NCBI RefSeq assembly: GCF_001640805.2
Contig: NC_066844.1
Location: forward strand, 2,305,231 to 2,369,230
Direction of reading: 5' to 3'
From: Lates calcarifer
Taxonomy: Eukaryota > Chordata > Actinopteri > Centropomidae
DNA: 64,000 bases
Made by a program: the position numbers and the translations under genes. How positions within the stretch are numbered: position 1 is the stretch's first letter; each line of letters begins with the position of its first letter. Below, piece after piece: positions 1 through 7,979 of this stretch. Below the pieces are notes generated by a model that saw only the letters and a program-made list of their open reading frames with translations, ran no database searches and was not told where the DNA came from.

Positions 1-235
1 AAATCACCTAAAAAGTCATAGTATAGTATGGCATCAAAAACGGTCAAAAAAAGTTATAGTATAGTATGGCATCAAAAATCACCCTAAAAAAGTCATAGTA
101 TAGTATGGCATCAAAAATCACCAAAAAAGTCATAGTATAGTATGGCATCAAAATTCACCTAAAAAAGTCATAGTATAGTATGGCATCAATAACGGTCAAA
201 AACTGTCAAAAAAAGTCATAGTATATTACAACATT
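1..235. repeat. AT-rich minisatellite, about 38-bp unit
   Basis: Five full units plus a decayed sixth share the core gtcatagtatagtatggcat, starting at 15, 53 (gttatag variant), 92, 129, 167 and 215. Spacing is 37-39 bp, then 48 bp before the last unit, which breaks off at 'gtatatta'. Between cores lie A-runs with 'atcacc' or 'cggtc' variants. The array begins at or before the window edge, so its full length is unknown. Confidence 0.95.
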
Positions 236-690
236 AAAAGAGATCTTGTAATTTCTTGTAATTAAGTATTCTCTATTTGTAGATTGCCATTATGTATGTA
301 TAAATGTATAATTGAGGCTAAAAATATTCAGACAGGCAAAAATATTCAGTGTTCAGAAGTATTTATTTAAGATAATCCGTTATCAGTCCCACAGTGGGGA
401 AATTCAGTGTTGGAACAGTAAAAACGGAAAAGGGCATTTTATAAACATGAGTATGTACACAGTAATAGATTGGCTTTGGGTACAGATATTGCACTCTTTG
501 AAATAGCAAAATGAAAATCTAATCTAATCCACAAAAACATTGTAGAAGTGTCTGTGGGAAAACAACATAAGATGGCTCCTTTAAATGATATCATGGTGTC
601 AGATATGTGAAAAATATAGTAAGGCATAAAAATATCAAAAAATATTTAGATTTACTGATCAGTTTCTGTGATTAAGACGTGTTCTTGTCT
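236..690. other. No gene seen; AT-rich flank, intron-like at its right end
   Basis: Short open frames here have no splice or start context. The last 35 bases form a pyrimidine-biased tract ending in 'tgtctctgcag', the acceptor of the candidate exon that follows, so this stretch is probably the final intron of a plus-strand gene entering from the left. Confidence 0.4.
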
Positions 691-696
691 CTGCAG

Positions 697-771
697 GAGG
701 AGGAGACGACAGCAGCCGAAGACCTGCAGTGGATGAAAGAAAACAAGTGTTACAAGCTGTTACTTAGATAA
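697..771 (+). CDS. Candidate terminal coding exon of an unrecognised gene (5' part outside the window)
   Basis: A good splice acceptor (tgtctctgcag, ending at 696) is followed by a 75-nt frame read in phase 0 that ends in TAA at 769-771. The 24 residues start EEETTAAEDLQWMKENKC and end in KLLLR; they are acidic at the start and basic at the end. Upstream exons would lie left of the window. About 215 bp downstream is an AATAAA signal, giving a compact 3' UTR. A second phase is also open for 22 codons (GGDDSSRRPAVDERKQ...), so the frame is not proved. I do not recognise the protein. The neighbouring candidate gene on the minus strand converges on it. The call rests on splice site, codon content and poly(A) signal only. 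Confidence 0.4.
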   Translation, partial: EEETTAAEDLQWMKENKCYKLLLR

Positions 772-1010
772 AAGTTCTCCACTGTCTAACCTTTGTTAGT
801 GCTGGTTAGGATTAATGTACTTGAGGACATTTTCCAAAGCCTAATATGTCTTTATTACACACGTGTGAGAACTTATAATACAATTACTTAATAATTGCAT
901 CACAAAGATGCTTAGTAGACATGTTTGGAAAATGTGCTCATAACCAACTCTAACAAGTGTTTCCTTGTGGTTATATGTTGTCTGGAATAAAATGATTAAA
1001 ACTGTCTTCT
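772..1010 (+). other. Likely 3' UTR of the preceding candidate exon
   Basis: AT-rich sequence with stops in all plus frames, running from the TAA to about 20 bases past the AATAAA at 986-991. This suits a short vertebrate 3' UTR. Transcript evidence would be needed to place the end. Confidence 0.35.
986..991 (+). terminator. Polyadenylation signal AATAAA
   Basis: Canonical AATAAA in 'tctggaataaaatgatt', about 215 bp after the candidate stop codon, with T/G-rich sequence (gtcttctacacttttgacttg) a little further on that could serve as the downstream element. Confidence 0.4.
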
Positions 1011-1019
1011 ACACTTTTG

Positions 1020-1445
1020 ACTTGCATTTTATGTTAAGGGAAATGTCATGTTTAAGGTTTTGATACTTAAACATTTTTTAAGGTTCTAAAAACAACAAAA
1101 TCATTCATCATCATTTTGTACAGGTTTCATGCTTAATTATTAAACCTACTTTTAAAGTTTTTATATATGTTATAAAAAGGTTTAATATTCTAAGGTTTTA
1201 AGTTTATCTAAATTGTTTTTAAAATGTTTTATCCTTACTTTTTAGACCTATTCCTTTAAGGTTTAAGAAGTGTTCTTATATTTATTTTTACACATTTAAG
1301 GTTTTATACTCATTTTTTTAACCTGTTTATTTAAAGGGTTTCTAGTCTGTTCTAAACTAAGGTGTTATAGATTGTTAGACTTCTTGTTAAATTATTTGCA
1401 GCTACATTGTTGAAAAACTGATGAATATTAATTAAAACTAATAAG
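1020..1445. other. AT-rich intergenic spacer with a recurring 'taaggttt' word
   Basis: No coding signal. The word taaggtt(t) recurs near 1050, 1079, 1190, 1258 and 1308 within T-rich sequence, possibly a decayed minisatellite. It separates the 3' ends of two convergent candidate genes. Confidence 0.4.
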
Positions 1446-1449
1446 CTAC

Positions 1450-1585
1450 GCAGTTTTAATTTGTTGCTATTTATTCCAGACAAGAGGTTTGTGTCAGAGT
1501 GACAAGAAGGAACTAACACTGACCTTCTGGAAATGTCCTCACATCTGTCTCTTCTGTGTGTGGTTTAATGGTTCAAGTTTGAATC
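1450..1585 (-). other. Candidate terminal exon of the minus-strand small gene (stop codon plus 3' UTR)
   Basis: Read on the minus strand, a good acceptor (tgtttttctccacag) ends at 1586. If spliced to the ATG-bearing exon at 2219-2297, the frame continues for three more full codons (I, Q, T) and stops at TGA 1573-1575. An AATAAA lies on the minus strand at 1470-1475, so the exon could end near 1450. A cryptic acceptor slightly further in (cacacacag) would open a much longer but AT-rich, UTR-like frame, so the 3' end of the CDS is uncertain. Confidence 0.35.
1470..1475 (-). terminator. Polyadenylation signal AATAAA, minus strand
   Basis: Plus-strand TTTATT at 1470-1475 reads AATAAA on the minus strand, about 100 bp after the candidate TGA at 1573-1575. 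It fits the end of the minus-strand candidate gene converging on the plus-strand gene that ends near 1010. Confidence 0.35.
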
Positions 1586-2128
1586 CTGTGGAGAAAAACA
1601 CGTTAATATAAAGGTGTGACTTAACACATTAAAATAAAAGCATGGAGAGTTTCTGGGTATTGAACTTCAAAAGATAGAGAAGTAAAAGACACTAAATCTA
1701 CAAAGAAACCAGAGAGTGGACTAATCAGAACTAATCCAACAGTTAACTTTGCTTACAACACAAAGACAGAAGAAGCTGTTCTGACTCCACCAGCTCCTGA
1801 TATTCACACAACAGCAGTGAAAAGTGAAGCAAAATGACAGTAATAGTGTGACACTGAACTGAATAAGTTCTTCACATTTTTATGATTTACTGTAATAGTG
1901 ACAAAGATGGAAGTAGAGGGATAGACAGGGAGAAAGGGGGAGGGAGAGAGTGTGTGTGTGTGTGAGAGGACAAGGAAGTGACAGAAAGACAAAGCATGAG
2001 AATAAGAAGAGGAAGAGTCTAGGAGGTGGGAGAGACCTTCATTTTCTTTGAACTGTACATTCATGAACTATGCAAACAAACTTTAATAATGAGTTCAGTC
2101 TTTTTGTGACAAATCAAAGTATTCAGAT
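1586..2128. other. Probable intron of the minus-strand candidate gene
   Basis: Lies between the candidate terminal exon and the ATG-bearing exon. A short GT/GA-rich patch sits at 1950-1966. Frames read here are broken and low in complexity. I see no further exon with both good splice sites. Confidence 0.35.
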
Positions 2129-2129
2129 A

Positions 2130-2204
<75 letters not shown>

Positions 2205-2209
2205 TATAA
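2129..2209. repeat. Compound (GT)n(AT)n microsatellite
   Basis: About 12 GT units pass directly into about 19 AT units, then a short ACACAC/ATATAT tail. It sits just inside the intron next to the exon at 2219-2297. Confidence 0.97.
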
Positions 2210-2218
2210 TTCAATTAC

Positions 2219-2297
2219 CTGGAGGCCTCAGTCCAGGTCTGAAAGAATGTCTTCACTGCACGAAAATTCTCTGTGATTGTGGAATACATGGCGACAC
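2219..2297 (-). CDS. Candidate start-codon exon of an unrecognised small minus-strand gene
   Basis: On the minus strand this 79-nt segment has a strong acceptor (catttcctccag) and a strong donor (CCAG|gtaatt). The first ATG (2287-2289) sits in a good Kozak context (gtcgccATGt) and opens MYSTITENFRAVKTFF, ending QTWTEASR across the splice. Joined to the exon ending at 1450, the product is only 27 residues, with no clear signal peptide or membrane segment. The upstream frame is open through the preceding exon but holds no earlier in-frame ATG, so I place the start here. I do not recognise the protein. It could be a microprotein, the start of a longer CDS using an acceptor I missed, or part of a non-coding RNA. 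Confidence 0.4.
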
Positions 2298-2778
2298 CTG
2301 GAGGAAATGAAGAGAGAAATATACAAAAAGAAATGATCAATACACTATGACCTATTCCATATCAACAGTTTAACCCCAAAACACACATAAATATTCAACG
2401 TTAAAGTGTCTCAGAGAATGATTATCTTAAATCTTAAATTTCTATATTAATTGTCAACTAATTACTGGAGGAATCATATATATTAATGTAAACTGCCTAA
2501 TAAAAACTTTCACTTGACTACATTCTTGAAATCAGGGTTTTAACTTGTGGTATTTTTAATTATACTTCAGTCCACAGGCAGAAAATTAACTGACAACTAT
2601 TTTGCAAAATTATTATAACTAGTACCATTTTCTGACAATTTATATACACGATTAATCAGTTATTATCTATTAAACTAATTAAATACCAGGGATTTGAACA
2701 ATAACACTTTTACTAACATTAATAATTCAGCTCATCAACAGGTTTTTTTCAGACTGGGCAAATCTTTAGGACACATAC

Positions 2779-2842
2779 CTGTTTGGTTTATCAGGTGAGA
2801 GCTGGTGTTTCTATCCAGGCTGCAGCAGCTGAACCAGTAAAG
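2779..2842 (-). other. Candidate internal 5' UTR exon of the minus-strand small gene
   Basis: A 64-nt minus-strand segment has acceptor 'cttgtgttttccag' and donor 'AACAG|gtatgt', both close to consensus. One phase is open throughout and is in frame with the ATG of the next exon, but it has no Met and runs back to a stop inside the first exon. I therefore read it as leader sequence. Confidence 0.35.
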
Positions 2843-2859
2843 CTGGAAAACACAAGTTC

Positions 2860-3900
2860 AACAAAAAACAAGTAACCCAATTAATAAAGAATAGTTCACC
2901 TCCAAAACTTGAATGGTGTTGAAGAATACAACACTGAAAACTAAACACTAGAACCTTGAGCCATACTTATTGTTCTGAGGTGAATGAATGAATTAAGTTA
3001 GTAGAATATGACTTTATTGATCTGAGAGAGAAAAGCAATTTTTAAAGTTTTTATAACAATTTCTAACAGTTGTCTCAGCTCATACATTGTCACCTAATCT
3101 TTAGACTTAAAACTTGTGGAGGAGCAGTGTTAAAATCTAGTTTTCAAGCTTATATTTAACACAAAACTGGGCTCAATAAAGTCTCAAGTCACCACAAACA
3201 AATTTCTAATCAACACAACAGGGGATCAGTGGCTATGGTCAGATTACTACCACTAAGGCAAAACACTGAGTCACAAAATGATCACAATTAGATGCTTAAC
3301 TACCACACTGAAGCACAAAATGACCATAAAGAAACGTTCAATGACCTGGAATAGACACAAAACTACAAAGACACAATATGATGCAAAACAAACACAAAGA
3401 AGCTGACCATAAGTAGATGTAAAACGATGCAAGACCATCACAAATAGACACAAAATGATCACACTGACATGTTAATTTGCCAATAAACTAATTTAAAATG
3501 ACCCAGATTGAGCACAAAGTTACAAAGAAGCAGTTACCACCCTCCAGAACTCATGTTCCTTTAGTTACAGCAACACAAACACACTTTAAACATTAAACAT
3601 AGGGCTAATGCTAACGCTCGACACTAATGCTAATGCTAACACCCAGGCGTAAAACAGTCAGGTAGAGATGCAAAATGATACATGATAAACCACCGTAAAC
3701 TGGGTTAGAATGGCCAGGATGTAAAATACAATGTCACAGAGACAAAGTGTGGGTAAAGTGAAAACAAACAGGGATTTACACAGATTATCCATCCACGTTA
3801 GGTGCCCACAACTCATGTCCAGGACGCCGCAGTCACAGAAACGCCAACACACTCTTACCCATGCGATATAAACGACCGAAATGAAAAGGTATCATTACAA
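2860..3900. other. Probable first intron of the minus-strand small gene; nothing else seen
   Basis: AT-rich sequence with many 'cacaaa' and 'acaaaatga' words at 3280-3480, perhaps a decayed simple repeat. A short run of 'gctaatgctaac' words lies at 3605-3643. No exon or repeat that I can name. Confidence 0.3.
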
Positions 3901-3931
3901 GATAATGCTAGCCGCTAACTGTTTGCCTTAC

Positions 3932-4080
3932 CTCGACGCCGTAGGTGTGTTCAACGTCCAGTCTCACTCGTGTTCGACAAAAAACACAGGTCCAGAGTTT
4001 GTTTTAGCATCCAGGCTTCTCTTCAGTATCAACGTTTTCCCACAGGACTAGCAAACAGGAGCAACGGTTCAAACATGGTT
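3932..4080 (-). other. Candidate first, non-coding exon of the minus-strand small gene
   Basis: Read on the minus strand, the segment ends in a near-perfect donor, GTCGAG|gtaagg, at 3932/3931. The two ATGs inside open frames that stop before the donor, so it would be 5' UTR with short upstream ORFs. The 5' end is set only approximately, where the promoter-like region begins. Confidence 0.35.
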
Positions 4081-4230
4081 TAAATATGTTTTCCGGCTTA
4101 GTTTCTCCGCCTCTCTAAGTCCCGCCCAGAAGCTAATAGCCAATAACGAGACACGTCGTGACAAATGACGAGCTACGTCAACATTGACAGAAAAAAGCCA
4201 GCTGATTCTGGTCCGCCTAGCAACCGCTTC
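4081..4230 (-). promoter_or_regulatory. Promoter-like, CpG-containing region for the minus-strand small gene
   Basis: Against AT-rich surroundings this stretch has clustered CpGs and classic proximal elements: an ETS-type core (CCGGAA on the minus strand, 4091-4096), a GC box (cccgccc, 4121-4127), a CCAAT box (4140-4144), a CRE-like pair of inverted TGACG half-sites (4166-4180) and an RFX-like half-site (cctagcaac, 4216-4224). This is housekeeping-type promoter content. It lies directly upstream of the candidate first exon. Confidence 0.4.
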
Positions 4231-4329
4231 TAACTGGTCTTAAAATACATCCAGCATGAAGTCAGAGAGAAACCTTTGGATTGTAAGAGCTGGCGTACAG
4301 CCATGTGCCAGATGCGCGGATGTATTATG

Positions 4330-4405
4330 GGAGCTGGATACTTTTTGTTGTGATTCGGCGATATATAAGTAAAACTGAATTGAACTGAATTGAATTGAAT
4401 CTGTA
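4330..4405 (+). mobile_element. 3' tail of an L2/CR1-like LINE or derived SINE
   Basis: Contains 'ttgttgtgattcggcgatat' followed by 'ataagtaaaactgaattgaa' and an (AATTG)n-like tail. The same ending occurs at 63465-63592. In teleosts this is the usual 3' end of an abundant non-LTR family. Only the end is present, as expected for 5'-truncated insertions. Confidence 0.7.
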
Positions 4406-4850
4406 CATGACATATAAGTAGTTAAACTTGCTTGGCTGCAAATACTTTCTTATCTTTTTATATTGACATACACACTCATATGGAATCTTCATATGTACAG
4501 TGCTATAGTTATGCATAATTTCCCATGTTATTACTAACACTTCTATTTGTTCACTGTTCTCCACTGCAACATTCAGGATAAATAAATTAAATATTATTCA
4601 TCCATGTCTCTATTTAAGACATTAAATAGCATATATATTATATAATATTATAAAATTAAAAATTAGTGCACAAAATCTGAAGATGAAACTCCTTTATTTG
4701 TGACTATTTTCTGACAAACTGGACATGAGCCTCATGTAATTTGTAATAGTCAAGCTACTGAGCATGCTCCTGTACATATATGTATACTGTAGTTAGTTCC
4801 AGCAGCTTTATTGCTCCTAATAGTGGGTTTAAGAGTCTGAAATATACTTT
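4406..4850. other. No gene seen
   Basis: AT-rich sequence with several TATA/ATAT runs near 4628-4660. No splice-bounded frame or repeat identified. Confidence 0.4.
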
Positions 4851-4854
4851 TTTA

Positions 4855-5016
4855 CTCAATTATTTAACTGTCCCAGGTTAACAGTCCTCCACTGGCACCT
4901 GTGGATGACAGAGGTGAAGATGATCAGTGTCCCTGGGAACTTCAGGTGGAGGTACTGCAGGTCCTGCTTCATCACTGCGACAAGCTCCATCTGTGATCTT
5001 CCCCATGATTAGGATT
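4855..5016 (-). pseudogene. Fragment of a transposon-type SGNH-hydrolase-like ORF
   Basis: On the minus strand an open stretch reads SWGRSQMELVAVMKQDLQYL then HLKFPGTLIIFTS, and IHRCQWR. The pattern W-rSQ...m.qDL..LhL.fPg..I.fs...qRc.WR matches, from memory, the SGNH-hydrolase-like domain found in multicopy transposon-encoded proteins of fish. A stop codon precedes it in frame and the frame ends just after the WR motif, so it is a dead piece. The opposite strand also reads open (VNSPPLAPVDDRG...) behind a possible acceptor, but the minus-strand match is better. The second contig begins inside this element, which fits an assembly break at a repeat. Confidence 0.45.
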
Positions 5017-5019
5017 TAC

Positions 5020-5839
5020 CACACTGAGACAGTTTAAGTCTTTAATGAATAAATAAATGTGTGTTTTGTTTTTTTAAACAGATGACAGGTTTATTGAACT
5101 TAAGTCACCATAGACTGTATAAAAAGATAAGACACTGCACAGATCACACTACCAACATTACACAACTACCACATATAAGGTAAATGACTTATGAATTTAA
5201 AATACCCTGAAGAAAACTAGGAATTATGAAAAATCACCTATAATATCATATCAGTGAATCCTTACGGGTAATATATTATTTAAAAAATATGTACGAGAAC
5301 AAAGGCTGACAATTGACTGATAAATGCAACGCTAAACCACAAAATCAAAGTATCACATGGTGTGAAAAGAAGGCTTGAGTCATTTATTCAGTTTTACCTT
5401 TAATTTTACACATCACACAGCGTCCACTGTAAGCTAGCAAGGATCCTCGCTCCCAAGACCCAACACGACCACGCGTAGAGTGCCTGCACTCAGAGACGTT
5501 ACTCAGAGAAACATGACTTTTCTGGGCTTTTAAAAAGTTTTACAAAGATTTAAACTCCATGGCTTAAAAATATAAAATACGACGAGTGATAACTGACTTT
5601 GTTTATAGCCGGAGGTGTCCTGTCAACATTTTTACAGGTGTCTTTTTTACAATGGTGGCCTATGGGGAAAACACTTTTTGGGCCACAAGGGGATTTTTCA
5701 TTGAGTGGCCACTGGAAAAAAATGGCTGAGCAGCGGCACCGTATCCAGTTCTCATATTAGCATGTCCATGATTTAACTGCTGTTGAATCAGGAGACCTCC
5801 ACCTTTTGTTTGCTCTCCTACAAGCTCGCATTATGATCC
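5020..5839. other. No gene seen (left copy)
   Basis: AT-rich to mixed sequence. A GC-richer patch at 5420-5500 (tcctcgctcccaagacccaa, cacgcgtagag) has several CpGs but no exon structure that I can support. The counterpart is 22555-23362. Confidence 0.35.
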
Positions 5840-6110
5840 TTGAGCTGTGGAGAGGGGGGAAAAAACACTGGTCTATACAGGCAGATTTTTTTCTCTTTCT
5901 AATCAATCAGAGTCAGTGATGAACGCAGCTCCAAGCCAACGGCCTCATCCTTTATTTAGCTGGTTGATTCCCAAGGAGCTCATAAATATGCATGAGCCTG
6001 CAATTAGCATAGGCACCAAGGACAGGGCCTGTACCTTGGCATTATGACGATCAATCAGAAACACTAAGGGGTTCCTCAGAGGGAAGCTGTCTGTCAGCTT
6101 GGCTTTGGGC
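5840..6110. promoter_or_regulatory. Conserved-element-like stretch (left copy)
   Basis: Balanced, non-repetitive sequence with dense homeodomain/POU-type words: 'ataaatatgcatgag', 'caattagcat', 'aatcaatcag' twice and 'tttatttagctggttgat'. This texture is typical of vertebrate developmental enhancers, but conservation has not been tested. A CA repeat follows directly. The counterpart is 23363-23640. Confidence 0.25.
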
Positions 6111-6120
6111 TGAGTTGATG

Positions 6121-6163
6121 CACACACACACACACACGTATACACACACACACATACACACAT
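6121..6163. repeat. Interrupted (CA)n microsatellite (left copy)
   Basis: CA runs interrupted by 'gtat' and 'tacaca'. CA-rich imperfect sequence continues to about 6360. The counterpart starts at 23652. Confidence 0.95.
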
Positions 6164-6509
6164 CAAAAAAAGGTACGCTCAAAGCATACATAACACGCAC
6201 ATCACGCCAAAGTCTGCAGAAAGCATGCATCTGCACACACAGACAGGGAAAAAGCACACACAGCATCCACGCACACACCTAAAGGCACAGACGAGGCATG
6301 CATATACAAAACCCACACAAACAGTCTCTTACACATACACACAAACTCATAACACACAGACACAAAGCCAATGTGGTGTGTATCATTTGTCTCAGATTCT
6401 TTACTCTCTCTCTCTTTCTGTTTCCTCTTTTTCTCACTCCTCAGAACTGAGTTTGTAATGAGTTTGAAAATTGGCCCATTTCATTTGCTCTCACTGACAC
6501 GTCATTATC

Positions 6510-6548
6510 TGTGGGAGGGAGGGGGGGGGGGTTGAAGGTGGGGGGTTC
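6510..6548 (+). repeat. G-rich tract with quadruplex potential
   Basis: Runs of G (gggaggga, then eleven G, then gggggg after 'ttgaaggt') give four G-runs within about 35 bases. The right copy differs here (24042-24068), as expected for slippage or base-calling error in G-runs. Confidence 0.7.
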
Positions 6549-6599
6549 AGGGTGGCACTGTAATATATATTTTCCACTCTAACAGGGTTATTAATATAT

Positions 6600-6942
6600 T
6601 TCTTCCCAGAGAACTTGTAACAAGGTTATTTGGTGTCCACAGCCGATCTCATCCATCTCCATGTGCTGCATTTACACTGATTCAGAAAATCAGGTTCATA
6701 CGTTTACCGTGACACTGTTATCCACCTTCAGACATTTATTCTGCATCTGTGCTGCATTTTACTGAATCCACTGACAGCTTCAGTAAAGCCCCTTTTATGT
6801 TTTCAGCATGCTTTAAGTGCCTTATCCAGTGCTACAGTCCCATTCATTCAAACATCAATTCCAGTCTATGCCAAACAAATATTTGGATAGCTGCAGGGTT
6901 GTTTGGCCCATGACAAGCACTTACGCATCCTTCCTGAACATG
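6600..6942. other. No gene seen (left copy)
   Basis: Ordinary mixed sequence with no splice-bounded frame. It ends at the point where the right copy is deleted. Confidence 0.35.
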
Positions 6943-7134
6943 TCTACAGCGCTTTTACAGCCACATGACAGACAACTCAAGCTTTTCTGAGCCCTGAGTG
7001 AAGCTTTTTAATTATATCAAACCCTAATGGTTTCCTATTTCCTATCCTAGAGACAGACCTTGTGTGCCATTCAAGGTATGCTGTCTAAAGATCGACAGAT
7101 GTATTTTATGATGATGGTCAATGCGGAAACAGTT

Positions 7135-7425
7135 GAAATACTGTTCAGTACCACCACAGTTAAGTACAGTTCTTATGTACTAGTACTTTACATGTGTACT
7201 TCCATTTACTGCTATTTTATACTACACAACTACAACTGAGAAGTAAACATTGTACTTTTTACTCCACTACATTGTGTTGATCACTTAAGTTTCAATTAAT
7301 AATATAAAAATAAAATGATAAAATTAGATCAAATAAAAACGTTTTGTGGATACTGGGGAATATTCACAAGTAACCCAGCAGTATATAGAATAATTAAAAT
7401 TAATTATGAGTGTATCACTCTCAGG
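7135..7425. mobile_element. hAT-type MITE remnant ('tactttactccactacatt' family)
   Basis: Contains 'actagtactttacatgtgta', 'tgctattttatactacac', 'gtactttttactccactaca' and 'cccagcagtatatagaataa', all hallmarks, from memory, of a very common MITE in perciform genomes. Copies usually carry 'cttttacttaagtaaa' and 'gaatacttcttccacca' ends; related ends occur in the fold-back repeats near 47.27 and 53.33 kb. The first part is absent from the right copy. Confidence 0.6.
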
Positions 7426-7639
7426 GGACAGAGTATTTTTACCTTGTTGTCTTGGTACTGTGACTAACTGTAGGAGTTTAAATCAGGCTTGTGCACAGGT
7501 GCCCAGCTTGAAAGACTATAACAACTTTTCAAGTGAAGCATATAATGTGTTTCTACTGATGATGTAAAAACCAGTCACCTCACAAAGAAAGGGAAAAAAA
7601 CAAAACTGTGACCTCAACAGAAACAGACAGCTCATTTAC

Positions 7640-7769
7640 CTTTTTGTGTCTGTAAATCCTGCCGTTGTTCCACCGGCTCTGCTTGTGGGGGAAGCTAACG
7701 AGATGCTAAGTCATGCATGACCCAGGGTGCAATCCATCAGCTCCGCTCTCATTCACTTCTGCTGGTTTT
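7640..7769 (-). other. Candidate non-coding exon, minus strand (left copy)
   Basis: Bounded on the minus strand by acceptor 'tgtccaactccacag' and donor AAAAG|gtaaat. All three frames contain stops or are short, and the right copy carries a 2-base deletion inside it (gctctcatt versus gctcatt), which argues against coding. It could be an lncRNA exon or chance. Confidence 0.2.
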
Positions 7770-7812
7770 CTGTGGAGTTGGACACAAAATGAAGACATAT
7801 GGGAAATCTCAC

Positions 7813-7878
7813 CTGTACTGTGGAACAGGATGAACGGGTCTGAAGATTGCTGCAGTGCCTCTGTACAAGGGAACAAAC
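7813..7878 (-). other. Candidate 66-nt exon, minus strand (left copy)
   Basis: Bounded on the minus strand by acceptor 'ttctctgtttttag' and donor ACAG|gtgaga, both strong. All three frames are open across the 66 nt; one reads FVPLYRGTAAIFRPVHPVPQ. The interval is unchanged in the right copy (24995-25060). Without further linked exons this may be chance. If real, it belongs with the candidate exon at 7640-7769. Confidence 0.25.
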
Positions 7879-7979
7879 CTAAAAACAGAGAAACTGTGCC
7901 TAGAGCCTGCATCATAAAATGCAGTGTAATATAAGGATTTGGGTTAAAAATACTTTTGAAACACAATTTTACATATTGG

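Noticed and set aside
1..235. CRISPR array
   Set aside because: The core is AT-rich, spacers are near-identical A-rich strings rather than unique sequences, and the genome is eukaryotic with no cas genes.
4870..4992. Plus-strand terminal exon reading VNSPPLAPVDDRGEDDQCPW after an acceptor-like 'ctgtcccag'
   Set aside because: The minus strand of the same bases gives a better match to a transposon SGNH-type domain; the plus reading is likely its shadow.
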